DNA from: Hydractinia symbiolongicarpus
Taxonomy: Eukaryota > Cnidaria > Hydrozoa > Anthoathecata > Hydractiniidae
NCBI RefSeq assembly: GCF_029227915.1
Contig: NC_079876.1
Location: forward strand, 6,510,001-6,574,000
Direction of reading: 5' to 3'
Length of the DNA stretch: 64,000 nucleotides
A model generated the notes under the pieces. That model was given only the letters and a program-made list of their open reading frames with translations. It was not told where the DNA came from and did no database searches. The first letter of the stretch is position 1, and every line of letters begins with the position of its first letter. Of this stretch, positions 24,176 to 36,914 are shown one piece after another. The position numbers and the translations under genes were made by a program.

Positions 24176-25102
24176 AAAAAATAATTATTTGAGGAAACTA
24201 CAAAGAAAATTTGAGTTACTGTCAGTACATTCATATACATTATGAGAACCATCATAAAACCATTCCATAAACCTGAAAGTATATTTCATAACTTTCAGTC
24301 TGTGAAATACACAAACACCACTAGATTTCATCAAGAAACTACAACTACAAACTACGATCGTTCAATATATATTAACAATTGTTTCACAAAAAACGGATTC
24401 TTCTATATTCGAAAGCATAACAGATTAATCCTTAACGAAGACGACGTGATAAATGTTTGCCTAAACTTTATTTCAGTATATGTTAACAAGTTTTAATGTT
24501 GTGAAACAAAAAAAGGTTTCGTTCAACCAAGAGATAATCGCTATATACAAAAGTATTCAGGGCTTATTTCATCGAAACAAAACAAGTAGAGTTCGTATAT
24601 GTGATGATACCTTAGACACAATTCATTTCCGGCCAAAATTAATCGAAACGAGAGAATGCATGTTATGAAAGGCCCAATTCATCAAAACAACTAAACCTGC
24701 TATGTATGGATTGCTTCTAGAAACAGGACCATTTTCCTAAACTTTTATCAACGACCTAGCTCACCGAAACAATCAAATCTATTATGTACGGATACCTTTT
24801 AGAAGCAGGATCCTTTTCCTGAATGTTTACCAATGGCTCAATTTACCGAAATAACCGAATCTGTGATGTATGAATTGCTTTAGGAACAGAAGCTTTTTCG
24901 TGAATGCTTAACAATGGGCCCATCCACCGAATCAACTGAATCTGTGATGTAAAAACATTTATATATGTACAAATAGTAATGAATGGAAACATTTAAGAAG
25001 TTTCCTCAAATAATTATTTTTTAATCTTGCAAAAATAAGAAATATAAAAACATTAGTAATGAATGGAAACATTTAAGAAGTTTCCTCAAATAATTATTTT
25101 TT
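24176..25102. repeat. Repeat cluster bounded by inverted aataattatttgaggaaactt ends
   Basis: The segment ataattatttgaggaaact at 24,180-24,198 recurs inverted at about 25,008-25,026 and again at about 25,081-25,100. The last two lie in a direct repeat of about 75 bp that starts gtaatgaatggaaacattta. The arrangement suggests a roughly 0.85-kb element with a duplicated right end. Confidence 0.5.
24670..24955 (+). repeat. About 82-bp tandem repeat, 3.5 units
   Basis: Units recur at about 24,678, 24,761, 24,843 and 24,924, each with a caccgaaacaa-like start, then ctgtgatgtatgaattgctt-like and aggatccttttcctgaatg-like blocks. Copies have diverged. Non-coding. It lies inside the inverted-end cluster. 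Confidence 0.65.
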
Positions 25103-25109
25103 AATGCTG

Positions 25110-27039
25110 GAAATATATAAATAAAAAAACCCATCTATTTATGCATGCAGATAGTAATGAATGGAAACTCGTTGTTCTTAATTGATCAAATTTTTTTATA
25201 TGCATTTTTGCTGTTTTTTAGGCTGAATTAAAAAGAAAAAAATTTATGTGGAGTATTTGTTCCACTAGTACTAGTGCCTTTATACCATTGGTTATAACTG
25301 TGTGCCGTTTTCATAAATACAAATAGGTCCAGAATTTTTAAAAGCCAATTGCTCTTTCCAAGTACAAGTTTCAGAAATTTCATAAAGTTTCTTAATTGAC
25401 AGTATTTTTTGAGCTTGGTGATTTGTTGATTATATTTTCAGCCTGAACACATATGTATTGGTTTTGACGCACAATTAAACACTTGCAACACTGACACTGG
25501 TCCATTGTGTCCAAAAAGTAGCGATGTATGTCACTCACTAACTGCACATGCTTGTTGATTCTTTTTTCCTTATTGGTTTATAAAAATCCAAGCAATGTTT
25601 TCAATTCTGTTGACATAGTCACAAACAGACAAATAGAAATAAACAGACTTCGTAGACTACACATTCATTGACAAAATTGTATTACATCCAGACTATTAGA
25701 GAACTCCATTCCAATTAAATTTTAACAAAGTTTTGTGATATATAGTATGATTTTTATTAAGTATATGCGGGAATATTGGAATACCATGCTTGACTCTGTA
25801 CAGTTAATCAGCTAAAGCTAAGATGGATAACAATATAGAACCACTGAATTATGTTTCACATGAATTAAATTCCATGTGGCCTATTTTTTGTGGATGTCAC
25901 ATCGTCTGTCATTAGTTTGCAGATATATTTTGAGCTGATTAATTAATGTGAATAACTGTTTTTTGTAGACAGACTTACTTCAAATATCTCAAGTGGACTT
26001 AATTTGACAATTTTTTTTTAAACAACAATACCATGAATTTTACCCATGCTTAACATAATTCACGTAATATAAACACTGTGATCAGTAGGAAACGCATGTT
26101 TGGCCAATGTAGCTTTGATACACAAAGAAATATTGACATAAATTCTGTATTTTTTTCTTAAAAAAAACAAAAAAATGTTTCCTGATTTTTAAAATGTATG
26201 TTGGGTTTATAATTAACGGACTAGTTTTTATGTGTCTTGAGCCATCGTGTTTTTGCAAAATAGAAAATGTTAGGTGGCTAATCCTGCTGGAAAAGGTTTT
26301 AATATGGTGTAGTTATTTCGTGCTTTTTTCACCGCTACTTGCGAGATTTTAAAATATATAATCAGGTAGAGGGTACAGTACATTTGAATAAAGCGCTCCG
26401 CCATGATGTGTGACATGGTTTAAGTGATCCAACTGGCATTCAATGTCTTATAAATAACTCAATTTTATTTGAATTGCACTTGAAGAAAACTTCTTTCTAT
26501 AACAACTCAACAGAGTTTAGCATAACGTATATCTGCACTAATCACTGCACTTCAACATAGACATTGAGGTCAACATACCCATACTCATCGAAAAGGATTG
26601 GAATGAGTACTAGTACAGGAAGCTGTTACAATTCAGGCATGAGCCATCTAACGAGGTGGACGGAAATGCAATAGCAATAATAAGAACTGATTCTTTACAA
26701 AACGAAAGCATTGTGGGACACATGCCACAAAACAAATAAAAAATATGTTTCATGTTCTTGAAAGTCCGGAACAGTTCGATTACAGCTTAAGTTTGTGGAA
26801 AGAGAGTTAATCGTGGAGGTGGATATGGTCTGGAAATACCAGTTGTGTGTAAGTTTTATGGACAGCAAAAATTGATTGACTGGTTTGCGAAGAAAATTGA
26901 GACTGTAAAAGCAGACTTTTCCTGCAAAGTTTCAAAGTGTTTAAAATAGATATTTAAAATTAAATGCTGATCCCTAATTTTTTGGATTGTATGCTAATTG
27001 GAGAAAAAAAAAGCCTATAGTTGCCATTTCGTGCAGGGG
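25110..27039. other. Intergenic, no supportable feature
   Basis: AT-rich, no convincing reading frame or repeat structure. I see nothing to annotate. Confidence 0.4.
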
Positions 27040-27242
27040 TAGGGGTAGGGGTAGTTTCGAGTAATGGCCAATATCAAAGCTTCTGAAAGGAATGGGACCT
27101 ACAAATTTAGCGTGCAGGTCTCTAATAGATAAATGTTGAAACTCAGCAAGTATCATAGCCATATAAGAAAGAAATCAGGAGTTATTAAAAAAACCGTCAG
27201 GGGGGGCGGATTCCGCTCCCCCCCCGGACCGAATAGGGTTAA
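27040..27242 (-). mobile_element. Truncated piggyBac-type MITE (family of 46.6 and 61.7 kb)
   Basis: The right 200 bp matches the terminal part of the two full copies: gggtagtttcgagtaatggc, then catagccatataagaaag, a G-run/cggattccg/C-run palindrome, and the end ggaccgaatagggttaa at the TTAA target. The other end is missing. At the break lies a short aggggt repeat. Confidence 0.8.
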
Positions 27243-27371
27243 GCTCTACTCAATAAAGGCGACGGGGAAACAAATTCCAAAAAAAATTTTTTTTGTGTAT
27301 TCACTAAGTATATTTTTCTACGGGTCTTATCGGCTAGTGTAGGTGCTTAACCCTAACTGAGTTAACTATTT

Positions 27372-27848
27372 TTACTCGATAAACAATAAAATTACAAGAC
27401 AAAATTTAAGCAACAAATTACACATGTAAGATGACATAAAATATAATAAGAAATAAACACTTACTAGAAATATAGTGGCGTAAGCCAAGCCAACTACATG
27501 TGAGAGAAAACAAATAAAACAGATGCTGAGATACAGGACATCTCCTGTGATGTATGAAAGAAAAATTTCACTCAACAGCGAATTTATTACAAAAAATGTT
27601 TGTTCGACTCTGTCATTACATGTTGAAGACTGAATGCACAGAAACAAGATGTGCAAGATGTGCAGAAAATTTACTAAAAATAGTACCAAATTTACAATTA
27701 TTCTCTTTACATAATTAACACTGGACATTACATCACAACACAAAACTAACAAAATGCATCTTGTTCTCCACCGCAGAGCGTCTCTACAGCAGAGCACATA
27801 CGCGACGCCACAAGGACAATACAAATGACGTATCAAAATAAATGTCAA
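27372..27848 (-). CDS. Long hydrophobic open frame, doubtful
   Basis: A 158-codon frame rich in Leu, Ile, Val, Phe, Cys and Ser that would form several membrane helices (for example IIVNLVLFLVNFLHILHILF). No family is recognised. Such frames arise easily by chance in AT-rich DNA read on the T-rich strand. A real single-exon membrane protein cannot be excluded. Confidence 0.2.
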   Translation of the reverse strand: MTFILIRHLYCPCGVAYVLCCRDALRWRTRCILLVLCCDVMSSVNYVKRIIVNLVLFLVNFLHILHILFLCIQSSTCNDRVEQTFFVINSLLSEIFLSYITGDVLYLSICFICFLSHVVGLAYATIFLVSVYFLLYFMSSYMCNLLLKFCLVILLFIE

Positions 27849-28480
27849 TACGGCCGGAAATTCATGTAGACTGTTGTTTTGCGAGCTACTTTACGTACCG
27901 GCACCCTAAACAACGTTCATTTACACATATGCGCGAAGAAAGACTGAACTTTCATTAGAAAAAAAACTACTTTCTTCAGGGATATTAACGTAACGAACTT
28001 TAAAAACATAAAGATATAATTATTACATTGATATGTTATCTTATAATAACTCTAGTTATCTTACAATTAGGACATTAATGTGAATATCCACGCATTCCAA
28101 AATTACATTGATCGAGTTATCTTAAGATAGCACTTGTTATCTTAAAATAACTGTATTATGGTGACTGTTGAATGCCGTAGAGCTAAGCCGAAACCATCGC
28201 GCTATCGCAATTAAAAAAGTATTAAAATTAGAAACTTAAATTTAGAGTTAAAAACTCTAATTTAGTATTTTTAGAAAAAATAACTTTTCTTTTTTATTCC
28301 CAGATCTCCTTCCTGGTTATTCTGGAAGTTGGATATGTCAGGTTAACAATAACAAATTTTGAAGAGGTTTTTCTGATTGTGTAAAATTTTTCTGACGCTA
28401 ACGTTAATTATTTACTAAGGGTAATCCACCATACCTTAGTTTAAAGGGGCGATTGTGGAAGTCCCATGAAATGCCACATA
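27849..28480. other. Intergenic; repeated gttatcttaa motifs at 28,030-28,160
   Basis: Several copies of ttatctta(a/c) and the palindrome gttatcttaagatagc lie within 130 bp just upstream of the LINE. Otherwise featureless. Confidence 0.35.
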
Positions 28481-31400
28481 GTGATGGTGTCACTTTAAAA
28501 AACACCCAGTCCGGTCTGTGAACGGTTGGCGCTAGGAAGGGCATCCAGCTGTAAAACAATGCCAAAACTCTTTATTAATGGCCGTAAGAATAGTTAATCA
28601 GACAAACTGCGTAAACGGGGCTGGAACTCTAAGGAGTGAAGGTGTCGCGCACGGTAGGACAGATGTCAGATGTGAGCATCGTCAGACCGTTACCCAGCTA
28701 TCACATCACAAGGTAGATAACACTAGGTTGAGGATGGCTAGTGTAAATGTTGGTACTCTGAGAGGTAGAGCAGGTGAAGTAGTTGAAATGTTAGAACGTA
28801 GATCTGTTGATATGTGTTGTGTTCAGGACGTTAAGTGGAGAGGAGCTTCAGTGAGATTTGTGGAAGGTAGGAGGGCAAGGTATAAGCTTTTTTGGATTGG
28901 TAATAGTGATGGATATGGAGGAGTTGGCATATTCGTTGCAGAGAAGTGGGTAGAAAAAGTAATAGATGTTATGCGTGTTAATAGTCGTATTATAGTGATA
29001 ACGTTTTTGATAGGTAATAGGATTGTCACTTTTCTGTCAGTTTATGCTCCACAGTGTGGACTCAGTGAGGAAGATAAAGATAAGTTTTATGATGAGTTAA
29101 TAGCAGTCACATCAAAGTTTGGAGACACTGAACTTGTCATGGTGGGCGGCGACTTTAATGGTCATGTTGGGAAGTCATCTGAAGGTTATAGAGGTGTGCA
29201 TGGAGGCTATGGATTTGGGAGCAGAAATAAGGAAGGGGAGAGATTGCTTGAGTTTGGAATGGCAACGGACATGGTGGTTTGCAACACATCATTCAGTAAG
29301 AGACAGAGTAGGCTGATAACATATGAGTCAGGTGGTTGTAAGACACAGATAGATTACTTTTTGGTTAGAAAGTCAGACAAGAAAGTGGTGAAGGACGTGA
29401 AAGTTATATCGGGGGAAGAGTGTGTTTCCCAGCATAGGTTGCTGGTTTGTGATATTATCTTGAAGAGTGTCAGAGAAGCCAAGAGAAAGTACAGGCCCCG
29501 TCGAAAAGTCTGGAAGCTGAAGGAAGAGATTGTAGCAAGACAATTTAGTGCAAAAGTTCAGCAGTTAGCCTACAATAGTCAATGTGATAGTGACAATGTT
29601 GAAAGTACTTGGACTACCTTGAAGAATTGTCTTCTAGAAGCTTCTGATGATACCTGTGGGTGGACGAAAGGACCAGCTAGACATAGACAGACCTGGTGGT
29701 GGAATAATGAGGTTGACCAGTGTATAAAGGAAAAGAGGAAACTTTGGAAAGAGTGGAAGTCAGGTGGTAGTAAAAATATTTACTTAGAAGCTAATCGTCG
29801 GGCTCGTACAGCAGTGTATAAGGCAAAATCAGAACCAGAGAGAAACAGATTTGCAGATGTGTTAAGAAGGGAAGACCAGCGCAATGAGGTATTCAAGATA
29901 GCAAAGCAAATGAAGAAGACTAATCAAGATATTGTAGGTGAGAAGTGTATACGTAATGATGAAGGTGTTTTGGCTAGCACAGAGGAGGAGAAAAGGGTAG
30001 CTTGGAAGAATCACAGAGGTTGCTTAACACTGAGTTTGATTGGGACGAGGATAATTTGTCTGATGATGATGTCGTAGAAGGGCCAGCCATGCAGATCAAG
30101 ACAGAATGGGTAGTGGAGGCTATTAGGAAAATGAAGATTGGCAAGGCTGCAGGAGTATCAGGTATTGTTGCAGAGATGGTAAAAGCATCTGGATATATTG
30201 GAGTTGAGCTTATTACAAGTCTTGCTAACCAGATTATAAAGGATGGTGCTATTCCGAGTGAGTGGCAGTCGAGTGTAATAGTGAATTGTTTCAAGGGCAA
30301 GGGTGATGCATTAGAAAGGGGTAACTATAGAGGTTTGAAGTTGGTTGATCAAGTAATGAAAGTTATTGAAAGAGTGATTGATAAGTTACTTAGAGAAAGA
30401 ATTGATATAGATAAGAGGCAATTTGGTTTTGTTCCAGGGCGTGGCACTACAGATGCAATATTCTTACTCAGACAGCTTCAGGAAAAGTATTTAGGAAAGA
30501 GAAAGAATCTCTATTATGCCTTTGTAGATTTAGAGAAAGCTTTTGATAGAGTGCCACGTAAAGTTATTTGGTGGGCTATGAGAAAATTAGGTGTGGATGA
30601 GTGGCTAGTTACGATGGTTCAGTCTATGTACAGCAATGCTAGAAGTCGTGTCAGGATTAACGATTCACTTAGTGATGAATTTAGTGTAAATGTTGGTGTA
30701 CATCAGGGTTCTGTACTTAGTCCTTTGTTGTTTATTCTAGTCTTAGAAGCGCTGTCGATGGAGTTCAAAACAGGTTGTCCATGGGAGTTATTGTATGCAG
30801 ATGATTTGGTTCTCATAGCAGAGTTGATGGAAGAATTAGTTGAAAAGTTTGAGAAGTGGAAGAAAGGACTAGAAGAGAAAGGGCTGAAGGTAAACACAGC
30901 AAAGTCTAAAGTCATGATAAGTAGCATTGCAGCCAAGTGTGACCTTGTAGTTGGAAAGTGGCCTTGTGGAGTTTGCAGGAAAGGGGTTGGTAGTAACTCA
31001 ATTTTTTGTCAGACTTGCAAGCATTGGGTACATAAGAAGTGCAGTAGTATTAGTGGAAGGTTAAGAGCTGGCATACAGTTTGTATGCAAGCGTTGCAAAG
31101 GTGAGATTATAGAGAATGAAGTATTTCCAGCTTTAATGATGTACAACAGTGGCTCGTTAGAGATAGTCAAGAACTTCTGTTACTTAGGTGATATGTTGGG
31201 CAGTGAAGGGGGTGTTGGAAGAAGTGTTACTTGCAGGATAGGTTCTGCTTGAAAAAAGTTTAGAGAGTTACTTCCTTTATTGACTAGCAGAGTCCTGTCA
31301 ATTGAGGTAAAAGGTAGGTTGTATGAGGCCTATGTAAGAAGTGTTATGTTGTACGGTAGTGAGACATGGGCAGTGAAGCAGGAAGATCTTTACCGTTTAG

Positions 31401-31790
31401 AAAGGAATGATATGAGAATGGTTAGGTGGATGTGTAAGGCCAGTCTGAGAGACAGAAAGAGTTCAGATGAGCTAAGAAGCAGGCTAAGTCTCTGTAGAAT
31501 TAAAGATGTTATCCAGATAAGAAGATTGAATTGGCTGGGGCACTTGGAAAGAATGGAGGAGGATAATTGGGTAAGAAAGTGTAGAGACTTGATAGTTCCT
31601 GGGGCAAAGCCCAGAGGCAGACCGAGAAAGACTTGGTAGGAGGTTATAAGGACAGACTTGATAGAGAGGAAGTTGAGTTTAGATCTAACACAGTCTAGAT
31701 CAGATTGGAAGAGGGTCATTAATTTACCCCGTCCAACCCATGCTAGCATGGAAAACGGACGTTAAGCCGAGAATGATGATGATGATGATG
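28481..31790 (+). mobile_element. RTE-like non-LTR retrotransposon, nearly full length
   Basis: About 3.3 kb. The 5' region (ggttggcgctaggaagggca, tccagctgtaaaacaatgcc) precedes an ORF encoding endonuclease and reverse transcriptase. The 3' end has gtccaacccatgctagcatg, gaaaacggacgttaagccga and a (atg)n tail. That tail type is also used by SINEs in several invertebrates. No poly(A). The palindrome ccatgctagcatgg in the tail could form a hairpin. The 5' limit is approximate and no target duplication was identified. Confidence 0.85.
28578..31735 (+). pseudogene. LINE ORF: APE endonuclease, reverse transcriptase, PHD-like finger
   Basis: The order is an apurinic-type endonuclease (ASVNVGTLRGRAGEVVEMLE; QDVKWRG; VMVGGDFNGHVG; CVSQHRLLVCDI, the catalytic SxHR-like end), then a linker, then reverse transcriptase (KIGKAAGVSGIVAEMVKASG; AFVDLEKAFDRVPRK; GVHQGSVLSPLLF; LLYADDLVLIAE with the YADD site). 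Next is a Cys-rich finger (CGVCRKGVGSNSIFCQTCKH ... CKRC) and the C-terminal ETWAVKQEDLYRLERNDMRM / RRLNWLGHLERM region. Breaks: a frameshift near 30,010-30,020 between endonuclease and RT; an in-frame TGA at 31,250 where a Trp is expected (SA*KKFREL); and a TAG at 31,637. Catalytic residues of both enzymes remain, so this is a fairly young copy. Confidence 0.85.
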
Positions 31791-34740
31791 AATCAATTTC
31801 ATTGTAGCGCGCTCTCAAAATGAGCCCTAAAAGAAAGTCAGCCCTTAGCAAAATAATGGCTATAAATATTTCATAAGTTATTAAATGTTTCAATCTAAAT
31901 ATTTAATCATTACGGTTCATGACATTTCTTTACATTTCGGGGATCGTGTGCGCGGGGTTGATGATGGATTACAGGGCTACGTTACGGTAATCCCCTAAAA
32001 ATGAGTTACTAAAATGGGAGAACAAAAGCGCGAATGGTCTTAAAAAGATCCTGAATCTAAACGTAGATCTTGATAAACGTAGGTCTCTTTTGATGTGTTT
32101 CTTTGTGAACTAAAGAATCTCATTATAGTAGTCTCACAGGCTCTTTATAGGAGAACAGAGGTTTCTATTTTCACATGTATGTTATCAATTTATTATTTAT
32201 AAATATGCCTCAGGGTAACATATCAAAGTTTCCAATAATCTGTTAGGTTTACTGAATTTTGTTTAATCTGACCTACATACTAACTATGAGTATAGCCTAA
32301 CGCAACTATGACATCATAACCATTGAAATTTTAAATTGCTTCTAGTCAACATTAGAGTAAAAATAAATAATAATAACATGTCTGTCATGTCACATCATAC
32401 TTCATTTTAAGTGAAGAAAATAAAAAAAAAAAGTTTGACCTTTGTTTCTCATTACTGCGAACATTTATGTCTGTTTTATAAAATAATGTTTTATTTGAGT
32501 AAAAAATTTTGGAATGAATTTCTCTACAAATTGTCATTTTGCTCGTTATTCAGCAAATTATAAAGTGTAACCTTTTTGGAGTATGGCATTGAAAAATAGG
32601 TGCAAATTACACTCGTTTTTCCGTAGTATATTTCGTGCATATTATCCAATCACAGAAAAACTTAACCACGTGAGAATATAAAAACCATTTCCGTTAAGGT
32701 GGATTTCCACTTAAAATCAAACAAATCGAAAAGGAGCAATAAAAATACTGAAATTTGATTAGATATCTGCTAATTATTTTGTTTCAAAATTTTTTGTTCC
32801 TGAAAGTTGACTGGCTTTAAACCTTTCTGCTTTCTTAGCATTGAAATAAGCCACTCGGCCGCTATTCCTTTGCAGGCTTAATTTTGTTTTAAAAAGATTT
32901 AATCTTTGACGTCAGTTAACTAGAGAATTGATATTAAAACTGGCTGAACTGACTTGAACAACGCTCAATCAATAGTCATGTCTATGCCAAACCTACAATC
33001 TTGGGCGGCGTTTCTGGTTATAAAACATGGTGGAGGTAGGACCAGCTCATACATGTTGTCAACATTTCTGAAAGTACGGAGAGAAAAAGATATTTTTATA
33101 TTCCCATTTTTTGCTAAAATTGACCCATTTCCAAGTCATTCAACGTACAAAACGCCTCAGATTATTCTGGAGCCTGTTAACAATCCTGTTGATAACTCCA
33201 GCATTCATTATATCAAATCACTTTCTCCAGTCTCTTGAACTTTCGTTAATACTTCATAGAGAAAGACATAAACAGAAAAATAACTGATACAAATATAATC
33301 TGATTTCTAACATATATACATTGTGCTTTTAAGCAATGTTAGCAGAGCTACATATCAGTCCAGAACCTTTAGGACTATGAAATATTTCTGCCAAGTAATT
33401 GTAAAAAATGTTTAGTAGAATAAAAAAGTAATAAACCTATGTAAATAAGCAAAATAGAAAGAAAACAAAGCACTCAACACTACCAAAACAAAAGTAGGTA
33501 CAAATAAAAAAGATATCGTTCTAAATTTTAAACACTTTCTGGACAAAGTAGTGATTTTATATATGTTTTTTTTACTTTTCGACCAATAACAGCCTTGAAA
33601 AATTGTGCACTTAATAAAGTTCAGCATAATTAACGTAATATATATACACAAAAAGTTATTAAACAAAACAAAGATGCACGACATTTCATATTTTGTTACC
33701 ACTTGCTATTTTAATATTACGCAGTAAAAGAAAGGAGGTAATTCAGCACGTCTTTTAACTCATTTTCTTTTCCGCTTCCCTTCCACCCTCTCATTAGCGC
33801 TCAGGCTGTCAAATAGTATAACGCTTTCTAAACGTAAGTGTAATACAGCTAGTTATTTATATACTAGTTTATACTTCATGCATCTTTAGCACAAAGTGTA
33901 GATTATGAACGATTAGTTAGTGCAACACCCCAGTTCTATAAAACATCGCCTAAAAATTTTCTAACTATTTCGTCGGAATTTTTTTTATACGCCGGTTTTT
34001 ACAACGGGAAATGTAATTGTTTTGTTATAAATTGGTGTATTGGTATTTTTTTGTTTCATTTAAAATGTTTTATCTGCAACATTTTTTAAAAAATTAGGGT
34101 GATAAGAATGCACGAAAAAAACGTCGATATTTCGACTAACAAGAACACTGTCAAGGAATATTAGAGCCAGTATTAAACACTGCAGGACCTCTGAGGCAAG
34201 TTATATATATCCTAACATGGGGAGCAATGATTGGTGCATATTATAGTATCAGGATACGAAATTGAAGGAATCCCGCAACCCCCCTTGCCTCTGCATTCCA
34301 CCACGCCACACGCAGATCGATGTTAAAAATTCCCAATTAGAAATACTGTCGTCCCAAAGTTTACAAAATTAAAGATAATCTTAAAAGCTCAAAAATAAAC
34401 AACTTAGCTTTGGTCTAATTTAGGTAACACAGTAGTGTTCATCTTATTGGCGTATAGATATTTGAAAATATAAAAAATCAAACAAAAACAATAGGGATAA
34501 TACTAATAATTTGTCAAATTACAGAGTACCACTGTTTATTCAACATGCTGTCGTCGAGTATTTAAAGTAGCCTCTTTGCAACGGTTGTTGGTTTTCGACT
34601 AGTGACTTACACGAAAGTCAAGCTAGTTGCGGGGGAAAGTGTATGATCACTGAGGACAAAAAAAACAAACTTAAATCATCTTAAATATCACGCTGGACAT
34701 CCAAATATAACTACAAATGACAGGAAAGTTCCATATATAG
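31791..34740. other. Intergenic, no supportable feature
   Basis: AT-rich. An open frame at 32,954-33,238 and one on the minus strand at 33,412-33,702 lack recognisable domains. I see no repeats of note. Confidence 0.4.
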
Positions 34741-35390
34741 CTTTATTACCCAGGTAAAAGGGCGGCATGTCATTGGTTACAACTTACGTCATAGCGGGCA
34801 ATAGCAACCGTGTTTAAAGTTTTAATAATCCATATAACAACGTCATTAACCCTATAATAACTGTTTATGAGGGCAATACCGGAGAATATTGACCGACGAA
34901 GTATTGCCCAAGCTTGCGAAGGCAGTACGCGACAATAGCAACCATTCAATATTCGAAGGTATTGCCCGAAATAAACAGTTATTATATGGATTATTATCCG
35001 GCTACTGCATTTTGCGACAAAAGTATAACATTATAAGCAAGATGTAGAAATCATGTCTTTATAGAAACTATTCCCATATGGAACGTACATTCGAACTAAA
35101 AATATATTTTTTTAAAATCGAATATCGTGTAAACGTTACAGGTTTCATTGTGTAGCTACAACATAGAATTCTTTAAAAGATAAAAGTAAGTTTTACTTTT
35201 GTTTCGCTTTTTTGTTTACCGTTTTTCCTGTTTATTTACATTTAATGCTACCATATTTAAACTTTAAACATGGTTGCTATGGTAGCGGGCAATACCATGG
35301 AATATTGCCTGCTATGACGTAAGTTCTAACCAATCACATTGGGCGATTTTTGGAAATATTGATGCCGCCCTTTTACCGGATAATAATTTC
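34741..35390. mobile_element. MITE with long imperfect inverted ends (about 650 bp)
   Basis: The left end (ttattacccaggtaaaaggg, then cggcat, cattggttacaacttacgtc, atagcgggcaata) is repeated inverted at the right (tattgcctgctatgacgtaa, then ttctaaccaatcaca, atgccgcccttttaccggat, aataat). Both arms also carry a ggttgctatgg/ccgtgtttaaag pair further in. The interior is non-coding. Superfamily unknown. Confidence 0.75.
34828..34996. repeat. Second inverted repeat nested in the MITE
   Basis: ccatataa near 34,829 and taataactgtttat...gggcaatacc at 34,855-34,883 pair with ggtattgcccgaaataaaca, then gttattatatgg at 34,958-34,990. It forms a long hairpin inside the larger one and lies off centre, near the left arm. 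Confidence 0.65.
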
Positions 35391-36400
35391 AAATATCCCA
35401 GTTAACACGGACTATTATTACAACTTCATGGTTTTCTCTACGACTGCGAGATATACTAGGGACCTTACACAACCGAAGTATTTTAGTCGATATATTTTCT
35501 TTCAAAATTATCACATTCTCATAATTTTTTAAGAAAAAAGAATTTCAGCAGAGGTAAATTACTCACTTCTTTTTCCGCTATCGCCGCCTAAAACAAAATT
35601 AACTTTAGTAGCTAGTAGCATATTTAAAAAAAAGACGGATGTGGCCTCCTTTTACAACCATATATACGCCAATTCTGGAGGCATTTTAGAGTATTACTTA
35701 AAGTTTTAATTTGCTAGTAAATATACACATTACACACTCAGAAAGAAATAATAAATCGTGAATTTAAACCCTAGAAAAACAAAATCAAAACAAGGAACAG
35801 TCAACAAGGCACTCGCTAACTACCTATCAATTTTCTTTAATTTTGGAACCTTGATTAGCAGAAAAAAGTATTTATGTTAAAGTATTTATGAAAAGTATAG
35901 GTTAGAGTCCGTTTGTTAAGAACTGCACGCAAAAAGATTTTTTAATAGAGAACCTAATGGGTTCTTGTTGACGAGGTAATTGGGAAACCGAGTAAAGGGT
36001 GTTTGAAGAAGGTTTGTATAAATCTGTTGCTTGGAGCCAGCTGAATCACAACTATTGGATGTATGTTAGCTAGGTTAATTCAAAATCAAACAAATATCCC
36101 TTTTGGTTCCTATAGCTAGGTAGCCGAAATATTATAATTATTACAGTTGAAATTTGTATATTAGCGAAAAAGCATTCTCTTCCCCAGAGCTCTTTGAGAT
36201 AAACCTCAAAAGTAGACTTGCGTGATGGATTCTGATTGGCCTATTATAGGAGTTTTATGTATTTTCGTGAAAGATTGTATTTAGCATTTAAAAATGTAAA
36301 CAAAGATGGCGGTGGGAGGGACGAAAGATTGAAATATGCTCCCTTTGATTATGTCTTGACTGAATTTAGAGCAGATATCAAGGGCTAGCTATAATAATAC
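35391..36400. other. Intergenic, no supportable feature
   Basis: AT-rich, no coding signal. Confidence 0.4.
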
Positions 36401-36560
36401 GGAGACTGTGTGTGTGTGTGTGTGTGTGTGTCCTTACAAACCATACACAACGAGGACATGTGTTTGACAAGCCCCGGTGTTGTGAGGTCAATTCTCATTG
36501 TGAGGACCTAAATACACGTCCTCATTTTTACATGAGGTTTTTTGAGCTGATTTGCATATT
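36400..36560 (+). repeat. (TG)n run and GTCCTC-family repeat
   Basis: A (tg) run at about 36,406-36,430 is followed by repeated gaggac/gtcctca motifs (aacgaggacatgtg, ttgtgaggacct, acacgtcctcattttt). Similar tg runs and gtcctcactt motifs occur at 47.9-48.4 and 52.6-53.0 kb and near 39.4 kb, so this is a dispersed family. Confidence 0.5.
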
Positions 36561-36914
36561 TTGAGGTTAGATCATGCATATGGCAAAAAAATGTTTTTTA
36601 TAGATTCGTCCTCATTTTCACTTTTTCATCACACAGAGTGTGAAGCATCTATTTCTCAATTTTTTGTTTTTTCGGGAGCAGAACAATTGCAAATACTAAA
36701 GCATGATTTTAAGTGTTGGTCGAAAATTTTCGAGTTATCAACTCACACTTTTTTCTGCACGCCATAAACGTATAAACGAGCCTGTCCTCGCATATTCGCG
36801 ATTCATAACATACATTTGTGTTATTGCTGGTCCTCGTAACGATGCATTTTACCATATCAAAACAGATCGAAGATATTTAAATATATATGTCACATTAAAG
36901 TTGCATTTTGACGT

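Noticed and set aside
27035-27052. aggggtaggggtaggggt as interstitial telomere repeat
   Set aside because: Only three units and not the TTAGGG type expected in cnidarians; it sits at the break of a MITE copy.
29974-30936. Minus-strand frames inside the LINE
   Set aside because: Shadows of the reverse-transcriptase frame on the plus strand.
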